64,000 nucleotides of DNA from assembly GCA_036571765.1 (NCBI GenBank), contig BROE01000003.1:5782104-5846103 (forward strand), in the 5' to 3' direction. A program made the translations under genes and the position numbers. This document shows, one piece after another, positions 47,479 through 58,320 of this stretch. Position 1 is the stretch's first letter. Every line of letters starts with the position of its first letter. The notes under the pieces were generated by a model that did not search any database, was not told the origin of the DNA, and saw only the letters and a program-made list of their open reading frames with translations. Origin of the DNA: Plecoglossus altivelis (Eukaryota; Chordata; Actinopteri; Osmeriformes; Plecoglossidae).

Positions 47479-47479
<1 letters not shown>
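45876..47479. other. Mixed unique and C/T-rich DNA
   Basis: No gene recognised. C11 at 46022-46032, CT-rich patches at 46930-46985 and 47220-47330, and a CpG-enriched strip near 46415-46520. Confidence 0.45.

Positions 47480-47520
<41 letters not shown>
47480..47520. repeat. (TG)20 microsatellite
   Basis: A pure 41-bp TG run. Confidence 0.98.
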
Positions 47521-47521
<1 letters not shown>

Positions 47522-48239
47522 TCCTCACGTCCTCAAAGAGAGATGAGTGAAAAGTAAGGATAGGAAGGATATAAAGTTTTTGTGATCTCGCTGCCTCTTT
47601 CTCTCTCTCCTTCTCTCTCTCAATTTATTTCTCTCTTTCTCCCACCTCCCCTGGACATCTGTGTGTAAGAGAACCATATGTCTAGGTGCAGGCCTAGAAT
47701 TCTTTTCAGCATTATTAGCGCTTACAAACATATCTCACACAGGGCTGTCTGAGAGAGAGTCAAACCGCCCCCCCCCCTCCCCCTCCCTGAGTTATGTTGC
47801 CAGGAGACAGTGGGAAGGAGTCGATTGCAAAACCATTGCTGCCAATTCATTGAATCATCAATCTGCTGGAAGAGACCGGGGTAGCTCATACTCGCAGACA
47901 CATACGCTGACCTCCTGGGCCCAGTACGTACCTGTTGGAGCATCCACACGCACACGCACACGCACACACCCCAGGCTGCTACACGTATAGGTTGTGATGG
48001 GAGAGACACTGAACCTTCTACTGTCTTATCACGTTGTTGATTTGGTTGTGTTGGACTTTAGTTGTGTTTGACTCGGCTCAATAGTGGAGGCTCCTCTCGT
48101 CTCCATTGCAGTCAAATTCAAATGGTTTTTAGTGTTTGGACTGTCTATGTTGTGTCTGAAGGAATCGTGTTGATTTAATTCATCAACTTATTTCCCCTCA
48201 TCTCTCAGTCTGTCTTTCTCTCTGTCTCTCTTTCTCCAT

Positions 48240-48375
48240 GTTCATTTTATAGGGCTTTATAAAGTGCTAATTGAGATATGGATCCCACGCTTGATACGTT
48301 TCATTTGTAAAAAATGAATAAAGTTGAATAAAACAAGAAATGATATGAAAAGATGAATTCAGGATGATACACTGA
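48240..48375. promoter_or_regulatory. AT-rich enhancer-like stretch
   Basis: AAGTGCTAATTGAGATATGG and following A-rich sequence form a repeat-free AT-rich island between CT-rich patches. Weak motif-based call. Confidence 0.22.
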
Positions 48376-48599
48376 AAGGGGACATGGCTCTCTCTCTCTC
48401 TCTTTCGCTCACCCACACTCACTGCTGGGAAATGAAATTGCTTTCTTGTTCGTTAAAGATTTTCATGTTGCTGCCTGGTACAAGTTGAGAGTGAGAGCGC
48501 TTCAAATGGTCGGTTGAAAGTTCCAGAAAGCCCGCTGTGGGTATATGTGTGTGTGTGTGTGTGACAGAGAGCAGAGAGACAGTATGTACATGTTTGAGA

Positions 48600-48790
48600 G
48601 AAAGGGCTTTCGAACAAAACCTTACTTTTCAAAACAATTTTCCAATGTAATATTTGGGGACTTTACTGTTTTCCCTGCACAAATTAATTCCGCCAAGTTG
48701 TCGCTTTACATTAAAGCATGAAGTAGCCCACTGGAGTACAGAAAGCAATCTCTCCCCTGTGTTGCCATGGAAGCAAGCTCGTCTTTTCAT
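48600..48790. promoter_or_regulatory. AT-rich enhancer-like stretch
   Basis: Contains CAAATTAATTCC near 48680, TTACATTAAAGC near 48707 and an X-box-like GTTGCCATGGAAGC near 48760 (two mismatches). Composition- and motif-based only. Confidence 0.22.
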
Positions 48791-49277
48791 TGGGCACCAC
48801 CATAGACTTGACAGATCTGCCAAAAGTACAGCCCACCTCTACCCTTTAGGCTGCAAGTGGGCTTTCGTAGGGGTGAAAGCACTACCATTTCCTTTCTATA
48901 TCTGTACACTGGCTGCTTGGGTGAAACATTGACAATGTTGTGTTCTTGTTGTGATTGTGGCGTTTATTTTTATACCGGCTTGTTTGTTCCCACATGTGAC
49001 TTGTTTTCTATCCTTTCATGTGATCGCTCCCTTTCCTCCTCACTTTGAAATTGAAAAGAGGAGCATAATCTAGAATAATCCATCTTCTTAAATAAAGACC
49101 ATCCCAAGAGTGGTGTTCTTGGGGGAGCTGGGATTGATGTTCGTATAGCGGAGAATCATCCTCCTCTCTCTCTCTTTCACTCCTCCCTTCTTCACTCATC
49201 TCTCTCTCCTACTCAGACTTTTTGGGCTACTCTATCCCTCCATCCCCTCTTCTTTCCATACCTCCCTCCCCCCATTC

Positions 49278-49281
<4 letters not shown>

Positions 49282-49338
<57 letters not shown>

Positions 49339-49427
49339 GCTCTCTCTAGCTCTCTCTCTCTCTCTCTCTCTAGCTCTCTCTCTCTAGCTCTCTCTCTCTA
49401 GCTCTCTCTCTCTATCTCTCTCTCCCT
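49282..49427. repeat. Long (CT)n with TAG interruptions
   Basis: About 145 bp of CT dinucleotide; the right half carries several CTCTAG interruptions at spacings of 10-24 bp, forming a higher-order pattern. Confidence 0.97.
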
Positions 49428-49479
49428 TCTGCCTTCATCTCCATCTGCCCAGTGTAACACAACTGTTTGGCATGCAGGC

Positions 49480-49921
49480 GCCCTGGAGCCCAGGCAGCGG
49501 CAGGCTGGCGCGGCAGGGCTCTCCCCACGCCGGACGCCTTGCGTTGCCAGTCTTAATCACACGGCGAGGGAGCACACCTGCGAGAACAGATGTCCACCGG
49601 GGCCGGCGTGCTGTTCCTCGTTTAGGGATGGCTGCCGGCGGCGCGTGCCGCTCTACCCCCCCCCCCCCCCCTCTTCTCCCTCACTTTCCTCTCCGGCCCT
49701 CCTCCACCTCCAGACGCTCCTGGGGGTCCCCAGCGGCTCCCAGGCCCCAGCCCCCCGACACGTGCGCAGGAAGAACCCCCTGCTCCCGTCCCCCGTGGTG
49801 GGAGAGGGATGGAGGCGGGAGCGCTCCAGGAAACGAGCCCCCCAGTCCTGTTTGTTTTAATATCGGGATTGGACTGTAATAAGACGCCGCTCGGCCGTCA
49901 AGGCGGCCCCCAGCTGAACAG
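49480..49921 (+). promoter_or_regulatory. CpG-dense block ending at a donor-like site
   Basis: GC- and CpG-rich DNA (at least 18 CpG in 49501-49660 by hand count) with a C16 run at 49656-49671, ending at ACAG|GTATGT (possible donor after 49921). A 136-codon frame (49472-49879) runs through it but is Pro/Arg/Ser-rich and unrecognised. It could be a CpG-island promoter with an untranslated first exon, or a CpG-rich flank of the neighbouring AT-rich element. Confidence 0.3.
49656..49671. repeat. Poly(C)16
   Basis: An uninterrupted run of 16 C. Confidence 0.97.
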
Positions 49922-49969
49922 GTATGTCCTGTTCAGAACGCAGGCCAGGGATTTAGATGAAATCTCGCA

Positions 49970-50430
49970 ATGAGAGCATTCCAAAGAAAAGGTCTGAGGT
50001 TTTCTCACTAAGAGAACTTGATACGCGCCCCGTGTGACCTTTCGCAATACCACATCGCAAGCATGGGTTGTAGTTTAGAGCATAATCTTTAGCAGGATAT
50101 TTGCCCTTTTCAAATGCACAAATATTGATTTGTCCTGTGTATTCATAGACACGGCTTAATGGTGGCTGACTAATGTCGCCAAATGAGCTTTGTGGTGGTA
50201 TTTAGACAACATTATGGTGCTTTCGGCATAATTATCTGACTAAATCTGCCATTTAATTTACATATACCAAGCCTGTCAGAACAGAGGCAGCTTAATGAAG
50301 GGGTGCTATTAAAGTCACTCCACCTCTATTGCTGTTAATAAGTTAGCAAGCAGCAGTGATCTGCTGTAGTGGGTTGAAAAGACAGGAGCAATAATTATTA
50401 GCAGCCTAAGCTTAGAAGGGTTATGTTTTC
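49970..50430. promoter_or_regulatory. AT-rich conserved-element-like stretch (strongest candidate)
   Basis: About 460 bp of repeat-free, AT-rich, high-complexity DNA directly after a CpG-dense block. It is packed with homeodomain-, bZIP- and forkhead-like cores: GTTTAGAGCATAATC, AAATATTGATTTG, GCATAATTATCTG, GCCATTTAATTTAC, GCTTAATGA, GCAATAATTATTAG. No open frame of note. The strongest conserved-non-coding-element lookalike in the window. Confidence 0.42.
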
Positions 50431-50735
50431 ATCCCGCTATGCACACGGCCTTAACCCACTCCCAAACATACTTCTCACTCACACACCCACACACACATCC
50501 TAGCTCCTCCAAACCAGCCCTACCCTACGTCACTCCTATCCAGCCCATAGGGTCACTGGTTTGGAAAAGGGCCCCACCAACAGAGACTGAGAGGGACTGC
50601 TAGACTGTGTGTACTGCTACACACACATATACACACCTACATATGAGCTCATGCCTGAGAAATGTGGCCTGGTCACGTTGCCCTTAACGTCAAGTCTCCA
50701 CCTCGTCCACTTAAGTAAACCTCTGCCAGCTCAGA
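50431..50735. other. Unique non-coding DNA
   Basis: Short CA patches; no gene recognised. Confidence 0.45.
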
Positions 50736-50931
50736 CCCCCCCCCCCCCCCCCCTTTTAACCTCAGCCTCTCTCTATACCGCACACCACCCTCAACACCCT
50801 CCATTCTACTCGTCATCCATCCCTTTCACCATCTCTCCATCCTGCCCTCCATCCATTCTCCCTTCCTCCATCCATCCTCCCTGCCCTCCATCCATCCTCC
50901 CTACCTCCCTCCTGCCCTCCCTCTCTGCACA
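50736..50931. repeat. Poly(C)18 and degenerate CCATCC/CCTCC repeat
   Basis: C18 at 50736-50753, then from about 50802 an imperfect array of CCATCCATCC and CCTGCCCTCC units. Pro/Ser frames across it are compositional. Confidence 0.88.
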
Positions 50932-51515
50932 CATCCCATCATCGACCGTGGCTCTTATCGGCCCTCTGATCCCTGTGTTATTACGGCAGTGCTGGGGATT
51001 GCCTAATGATCTATTGACCAGGTCTATCGATCTCCGTCATCCGGGTTGTCCGGCAGAGAGAGCCAGTACAGCACTACCACACCCTAACACACTGTACACC
51101 TCCACAACCGGGCCAATTTATCCGAGTGTGCGTACGTGTCTCTCTGTGCACCCCCACAACTGATGCACAACTCTCAGAGTGCGTGTATTTATATCTGTCG
51201 GTCTATCCATTCCCTCCTTTCTCTTGGCCAACCCAGGAAGAGATTAGGAATAATGTGCTTTTAACATCTGGCTGTAAAGTAACAAATGTGTTTTAGCTGA
51301 CGTCGTTAGCTGAAGATGACAGCGCAAGGCTAAATCCCAGGCTGGGTGGTGTTAAGAGTGTTTTCTTTCAAAGGCCGATTTGAGAATGCACGACGGTTTG
51401 ACACTGGGAAATTGCGGTAGTCCATTTTGCATGGTGTGTCTTGACTGTTACCCACTTTACAATCATCTTCTTCTCTCTCTCTACCTCAAATCAATTCAAA
51501 ACGAGTAACTGTTTG
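50932..51515. other. Unique non-coding DNA
   Basis: No gene recognised. Confidence 0.45.
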
Positions 51516-51519
51516 GTAC

Positions 51520-51945
51520 CGAGGAATGGGGGTGTAAAAAACATCTCAGTAATAATTATTTTATTCGAAGGTGACAGGTCCGGGCAGTAAATTGGCCAGG
51601 GCTAGCATCTTTTTACAAATGGTCTTTGCATGCCATCGTTTTGTGAGACGTCAAGGTCCCTGATGCTGATTGGAATCGTCCTATTGCTTCCCTTTGGAGC
51701 GAAGATCCTCCTGCAATCCTCAGAGATAGATAGACTTGTTTGTGAACCTGACAGCCGCACTCCGTGTGAAAGTCACAGACTGAGGCGACGCTCAGCAGAA
51801 AAAGCCTCACAAATTCCCCACGTAGAGATTACAAATGGGGACATACGTGGCATTACTAAATTAATGTGCCATAGATCGATATCAGACAACGCTCAAGCAG
51901 CTCAATTTTACACTCGCCTGCCGGCAACAGATGGAGCTAGCTGAT
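51520..51945. promoter_or_regulatory. Unique AT-richer stretch, enhancer-like; 104-codon frame
   Basis: Repeat-free sequence with AGTAATAATTATTTTATTCG near 51549 and GGCATTACTAAATTAATG near 51849. A forward frame of 104 codons (51630-51944) has balanced composition and a hydrophobic stretch near its start, but no recognised domain and no splice sites. A regulatory element is the likelier reading. Confidence 0.25.
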
Positions 51946-52036
51946 AGCGTCGCCGGAGGGGTAGGGCTCCATAGCAGAGCAGCAGTCAGATGGAGATGAG
52001 CTTGAGAGTCAGTTAGCTTAGTGGCTCGCTAGGGAG

Positions 52037-52053
52037 CAGCTAACAGTTAGCTG
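52037..52053. repeat. 8-bp inverted repeat with 1-nt spacer
   Basis: CAGCTAAC-A-GTTAGCTG. It lies in a patch with several other GTTAGCT/GCTAGC words (52000-52115). Confidence 0.9.
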
Positions 52054-53990
52054 TGGTAGTTAAATACAGTCGAAAGTATTTCAATTAGCTAGTTTATTAG
52101 TGAACTAGTTTAGATAACCATGTGGTACCTTCTAGACCAGTGGTCGGAACTTGGTTGAGGATAGAGTTGATCCAGCAAGAGTCCTACTGATCCACTTAAA
52201 TCTAATACTAGCCTGGTAATTCCTTAATCAGATGTTTGTAGTGACCAGTAATTGGAATTAAGCTTTATAGTGTTTTGTGTACACACACTGTAGATGTGGT
52301 TCATTTTTGATGTGTGGTATTACATGGTTTTCTGTTGTAGGAAAAGGAAAAGCAATCACCTGATATTGTATGAAATACACCTACAGGTAGACTTGTGCTC
52401 AACAGAAAAATATTATCTTGGTAGGTCTTGGAGGAATTAACCTGTTGAATTCTAGGATGGAAATTTACAAGTGAATGATTGATAGGCCTTTGCATGGCAT
52501 TGATAGTGCTCGGTATCTCTCAGAAAACGACCCTGTGTCTACACCTCGTAAATCTCTCACTCATGTCAGTCTGAATCTGCAGGAACTACGGGAGCCGGGG
52601 GAATTGGAAGGGCTCATTTAAAACCTGCTTTGTTGGAGCTGTTGTTTTTCTGCTGTTCCTTTTGGGGCGTTTGGGGATAGTTACATTGCCTCCGCCTGGC
52701 TACATTTTTGTGAAGAGCGTGTGTGGGTGTGGGAGTGTGTGTGGATGTGCTGTTCTGTGTGTGTGTGTTTGTGTCTGTGACACCATGTCTGTATGTCACC
52801 CGTGTGTAAGTCCATTTGAGAGGGAGGTGGAGTGAAAGATCAAGATTCTTTTTAAACAGGCCAGGGCCCATCTGGTTGTGATTGGCGCAAGAAAAAAGCC
52901 TTGTGTTCTGGGAACTGGCAGCATAACTGCAGCACAGCCACAGCCACTCAGTACAGTTAGACCACTAGAAAACATGGGAAAAATCCCCCCTCCTCTCTCA
53001 TTCATCGCCAGTTCACTCACAATCCCACAGAAAAGCCTGTGGCAGTGTTCCAGTGTCCAGTAAATGCCTACATCCTTCCCCATTGGAATATGGACAAGGA
53101 CCCTAAGGCAGGTACTATAAAGCGTAGGACCATTACTTTTGCAGGACCGACCGTGTGTTGGATAATGGTTGGCCGCCCAAGGCGAAACGGTATCTAAATG
53201 TCCTTTGGCTATTTGCGCTGCCAGTCAAGAGAGGTGGATGGGTAAATTGCACCAGTCAGCTGGCATTTTGAAAAGGAGTCTCACCAAACACTTTACTTAG
53301 TGGAGGGGTGCTAAAATCGGTTATTTTTTCATCTCTTTGATTTGCGCAGGTGTGTGTGCGTGGGGTGTGTGTATGATGACAGAATGCAGATTTAACTTGA
53401 CAGAGAGACCCTGCGCCCCTCGTTTCTCGGGAGAGGAGAGCGGAAGATGGAGCAATTAAAACTGACGCGCTGGTCTCCAGCTGCCCCAGCCAGTCCGTGT
53501 TTCTGCTGTCCGTCCTCATCACACTGTTTCAGCCTGCAGTTAAAATTGCACCTGTGTGAGGGCTGCTACTTTAGCTGATAGCCTAGCGCCGCCGCACTGC
53601 AACGCCCTGTCACTTCTGCAAGCTCTCACACTAGTCTAGATGGAGTGGATGCGCTTGGCCTTGTGAACTTACATTCTGGACACTGGGTTGGGTTTGGACT
53701 CCCAGGGTGGAGTTCACTTTATATCGGTAGACTGTTAGACCGTTTGGTGCTTTTGCTCAGGGACCAACTGGCAAGTGTTACAAGCGTGTGTGTGCGTGAG
53801 TGTGTGTGTGACAGCCGTTTGTGTGTGTGCGGGATGGTTGTGTGTGTGCGGATGGGAGGCCGCCTCCAGCCAGGCGCCGAACTGCACTGATGTTTCCACA
53901 CATGCCGCCGAGGCAGTGACCCTCACAGCCATAATGACGTCGGGGTTAATTCCCGGGGAGTGGCCCGCCTCTCTGAGGCAGAGGAGTGAA
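52054..53990. other. Unique DNA with TG-rich patches
   Basis: No gene recognised. TG-rich patches at 52720-52775, 53347-53373 and 53783-53850. Confidence 0.45.
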
Positions 53991-54089
53991 ACTGGAGGGG
54001 CGGGGGGGGCGAGGGGGGGCTTGGAAGAGGCTAGCGACAGCCGTAGCGATGGAACGTGCAAACCTCATCTTCCCCATGTAGCTCTGAGT

Positions 54090-54650
54090 GGTCTGGTTCC
54101 ACCCAATCCTTTCTGATGGGATTTCACGAGCTGCCAATAATCCACTGCTATTGCAAACAGCCCTTTTCTTTCCTTCTCTTTGCGTGCGCTCTCCCTCCTC
54201 TCTTCTCCCATTTATAATACTAAAAATACTTTTTGTAGCAAAACAGAGGCAATGGGAATCTTTTTTATCCCCGAGTCACTGCTGAAATGTTTGGGAGGGT
54301 TTTTCTGGCACAGCAGCACACAGTGGGAATTACACTGTGACAATCTCCTACTCCATCTTGGGGGCTGTGTGGAGACGCAGAAATGCCCATTTTGCTGTTG
54401 CATTAAGTGATTTGTGGAGCTGTATTTGAAGGGATTGTTTGTGGAGAACACAGGAGGGAACATCCATTTGCATGCCATTTTCTTCACACAGTGAAGAACG
54501 ATTATTGAACATACAATTTAGTTTCACTCCACTTCTGCATTGTGTGGGAAATTGCAGTTTTGGCCCTTTGTTAAAATGGCAGCAAGGCAGACAGTTATTC
54601 CTTGTACATATTTTACAGTCTGTTTTGTGTTTAATGTTGGTACTATGAAG
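54090..54650. promoter_or_regulatory. AT-rich conserved-element-like stretch with POU octamer
   Basis: About 560 bp of mostly repeat-free DNA with CAATAATCC, GCATTAAGTG, GATTATTGAAC and an exact octamer ATTTGCAT at 54466-54473, set in otherwise GC-rich, repeat-bearing DNA. Second-strongest conserved-element lookalike. Confidence 0.38.
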
Positions 54651-54689
54651 CCCAACACAGAGTTAGCTAGATCAAAGAGCACTGACCTG

Positions 54690-54795
54690 AGAGGGAGGGA
54701 GGGAGAAAGAGAGGGAGAGAGAAAGAGAGAGAGAGAGGGATGGAGGGAGTCAGAGACTGAAGGAGGAATGGGGAAAGAGGAAGAGAGACAAAGGG
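54690..54795. repeat. Purine-rich (GGGA)/(GA) tract
   Basis: Imperfect GGGA and GAGA units over about 105 bp. Confidence 0.92.
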
Positions 54796-55957
54796 AGCCA
54801 GGCTGAGGGAAGTGTTGGATCAGACTCTCTTAGGGGGTTTTTTCACAGCAACTCTGGCACAAACTCCCAGTTTGTATCTGCTGCGGCTGCAGTTTAGTCT
54901 GAGTTTGTTGTGAGTTGATGATGAGAGGACTGCCAGTTTGACTGTTATCTTCTAGGGAGTGGAGGAAGGGGGGGGGGGGTTTGATGGACGCACTGCAAAA
55001 CCCACCTTGTGTTGTTACGTAACAGCCGATATTGAGCGTGACCCAGTGCCACTTTATCTTGCCCTCTTGTAGATTGCATTCCATAATCTAATGAGACAGA
55101 TTTTCTTTAATGGAATCCTTCACGAAGGCATGGCTACTATGAATTACTACGATAAAACTTCAGACTGCTTCGAGACTGAAAGCCTTGCCTAGTCTACCAG
55201 CGTGTCTTGGGAGAAATATGGGCTTAGTCATTCTGATAGACTGGAGACAGATTTGGCACCATATGATATTTTCCAGTCAAATCAAACCAGGGAAAGACTG
55301 AGTAAATATTTATTCCAGTCTCTGTAATTCCCTATAGTGTTGTAGTGGGTTCTACTAATTATACGGAATGGCATTCTGGGACAGCGCTACTTAGTGTAGA
55401 CCTCATGTCTATCATTTAGGTCTGATGGCAGAGGAAATGAGGGGAGACGCGTCCGTTTTTAGGGGAAGGTGTTGGAAGCTAAGTGACAAGATAAAGTCCC
55501 TTTTAAGTGTCGGCAAACATGGCACCAGGCAGTGGCAAGCACAGCACAGTACAGTAAATGTCACACAGCACTCTAAACAAATACCTCCTATGGATCAACA
55601 GAGAGACAACGCAGCGAGGGGGAGGGAACTGGGGGAAACCATCAACCGAGGAAAAATAATCCAGCCAGAGACACGAATGAATCATACTAATTGACTTTAA
55701 ACAACGTAGTGGGCTTTAATTATGCCTCTTGGAAATAGAGAGAAACTTACAGAGGAAGTGAAGGTAGATGGAGGAAGAAAAGAAAGTGGAGGAGGGGGGG
55801 GGCTGAGGGGGCATTAGCGAAGCAAAATGGTTGTGGAGCTTGTTCGCGGATTCCTCCTGTGCCGTCATCGCAGGCCTGTTTTGGTTCCTGCCTGTTGTGG
55901 GCGCAGGGGAACGGGAGGAGAGGAGGAGCGTTTGGCGCCAGTTACGGCATTCGTTCA
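54796..55957. other. Unique non-coding DNA
   Basis: No gene recognised. G12 at 54968-54979. 55080-55420 is AT-rich unique sequence. Confidence 0.45.
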
Positions 55958-56062
55958 CCCCTCCTCCTCTCCTTACCCCTCCTCCTCTCCTTACCCCTCC
56001 TCTCCTTACCCCTCCTCCTCTCCTTACCCCTCCTCTCCTTACCCCTCCTCCTCCTCTCCTCT
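55958..56062. repeat. 15/18/21-bp minisatellite, 6 copies
   Basis: Six units based on CCCCTCCTCCTCTCCTTA with lengths 18, 18, 15, 18, 15 and about 21, differing by gain or loss of one TCC triplet. Every unit length is a multiple of 3, so all three forward frames and the reverse frames stay open. No coding evidence beyond that. Confidence 0.93.
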
Positions 56063-58267
56063 AGTTGCCTTGGGCACGGCACGGGCCCAGGAGAAGTGCC
56101 CAGATGTGTTGCTTGGCTAGCGGTTAGCCGCTTGCTTGGGGCAGCCCTCGTGCCAGGACCCCTGAGTTTGATGAAGGGGGTGAGGGGGCTCCATTTGGCA
56201 GTCGACATCAACGTTGTAGGGGGGAGCATCAGCCCTCCTCCTCCCTCCACCTCTCTCCTCCAGGAGGCTCCGCAGAGAGCGAGGGCACCTGCGGCACGGG
56301 AATTCATCATAGCCTTGCCTGTAGCGTCATGTTAGTGTTCACGTCCCAAATGGGGGGGGGGGGGAATCTGGAGCAAGGCTGCACCCCCACATGGCAATCC
56401 CCCCCCCACCGTCTCCCAGCTGCACCACAGAACCTAATCCACATGGTGCCCCCACCTCCCCCCCCATCCGCCCCTCTGCCTCCTTCCCTTTTGAGGCATC
56501 CATCACCCTCAGGGACGAAGGAGAAATCATTTACAGTACGCAAGGTTGATTGACGACACAGAGTGAGTTTCATCACTTTCACTCTCTCTCCCCACACACA
56601 GATGTAATACACTGCCTGGAAGGGGCCAACGCGTCCACAAAGGCAATCAGAAATGGTTTCTGAAGACGTGACACCCTAAAGTTCAAAAGCAGCTGGGGGC
56701 AGGAAAAAAACCATCACAGGTTCTCAACAGGAACCTCCCCGCCGGAGGAAATGTCTGTCTTGTCACTTTCCCTGTTTTTGTCAATACGTTGACGCTCTTG
56801 TCCCATCATGCGCTGGTGGAAGGTTGGCTAAGGCACAACGTTGAGAAATGAGAACGGGATTTTGTTCAAATGGGGACAAATATGGTTTTAATTGAAAAAA
56901 GGGTTCAGTCAAACCCATGAAACATGGACCAAGTCGGACTGGAAAGTATCCTATTCTGTGGGAATGGAGGTAGCCTGGTGAAGAGGAAGAAATGGTCTAA
57001 TCCGACCTTGGGAATGCTCTTGAGTTTGCTTGTACGTCGACTAGCGGGTTTATAGAATGTTAAGGAGATTAAGTGGAAACTTCTGGAGAATCCCTTATAA
57101 TCCACGGTTCCTTCTGATCAAAGGGGCCCAGATAGCTTTGAGTTGAACCTACTTTTTTCTTCCCTGTCTTCTCTCTCAGAGTGGTTCTGTAGATTTTTCC
57201 AATTAAATGATCCTCCGCAGCGTTGTGTGGTGTTTGGACCTTGCTATTCGGAGGGGGAGAGAGGGAAATAATATCTTGCACTTTTCCTCCATAATTCCCA
57301 GCCAGTGTAATTGGAAGGAATGGGGAATTGAAAGAACCTAGGGGTTGGTCATGGGTCCGTGTGCGAGTTGTACACTGGTCAATTGACTCTTGAGTACGCA
57401 TCTACTAGCTCTTCACACTTGAGAAATATGAACTCTCTTAAATCGCACAAACCTAATCTTGTCCCACCCTTCAGACAGCGCTACCCTATTAGCAAGAATA
57501 ATTGTCCAGCTCTTCTCAGCCTCTCTTACTCTTCTAATTGGAGGGTGAGGGTATGGATGGGTAGTGGAGTTTGGGAGAGGTGTGTTGTAGTCATTTTGCG
57601 GTTGAACTCAGGGTTGGGTTCCAGTGGTGTCGGGGGAGGTTTAGGGAAAGACTGCTGAAGTTATGTGTAGCTACTGTAGACTCAAGCTCAAACAGAAACT
57701 GATATCCAGCTTTTTAACTAGATCACAGGTCGTACCAACCCATCGACGGATTAACTGATTATTTAACATGACAACATTACACCCACGCAAGGGACGCACA
57801 AAAAGTGTCTGCTATCAACACGGAAGGGACGATCCTGTGTTTGTGGTCAGTAAAATTAGCGCTGAGAGAACTAAGGGCAAAGCATCTTGTATAACTTGAG
57901 CCATGGGGCCTACATGTAGCTACAGCACAGTCAGAAACTAACACAGTTCAGACTCGCTCTGCCTGAACGTGGAATCCCAACTCTTTCGCAGAATACTAAG
58001 GAACAATTGAAGAGCAAGAACAATAGCACTATCTGTTGTGGAAGAGGGAGTCCTGCCATCCCACCTGATCCGAGATACAAGGGAAGCACACAGAGCTTTA
58101 TATAGCCTACTTGAAAGCACTCCCTCAAACGCAGGGCCCCAATCTTTCTTTCAGTGTTTTCTACAGAGATCGGCGAGATGGAACAAAAAACGAAGTACGG
58201 TTTGAGAGAAAATAAAGATGTGTCTTTATTTTATGAAGTACATAATAGGACCGGAGGGGATTTGAAC
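56063..58267. other. Unique non-coding DNA
   Basis: No gene recognised. G13 at 56352-56364, C-rich patches at 56400-56465. 56630-57700 is AT-richer unique sequence. Confidence 0.45.
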
Positions 58268-58320
58268 GGGGGGAGAGGGAGGGAGGGAGAGGGGAAGAGG
58301 GAGGGGGAGAGGGAGGTAGA
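58268..58320. repeat. (GGGA)n purine tract
   Basis: An imperfect GGGA/GGGGA array; potential G-quadruplex. Confidence 0.92.

Noticed and set aside
49914..49936. Inverted repeat CTGAACAGG-N5-CCTGTTCAG as a steroid-receptor element
   Set aside because: The GAACA/TGTTC half-sites are 9 nt apart rather than 3, and one or two 9-bp inverted repeats with short loops are expected by chance.
52139..52165. CAGTGGTCGGAACTT as a possible hAT/Charlie-type terminus
   Set aside because: No matching opposite end or target duplication could be found.
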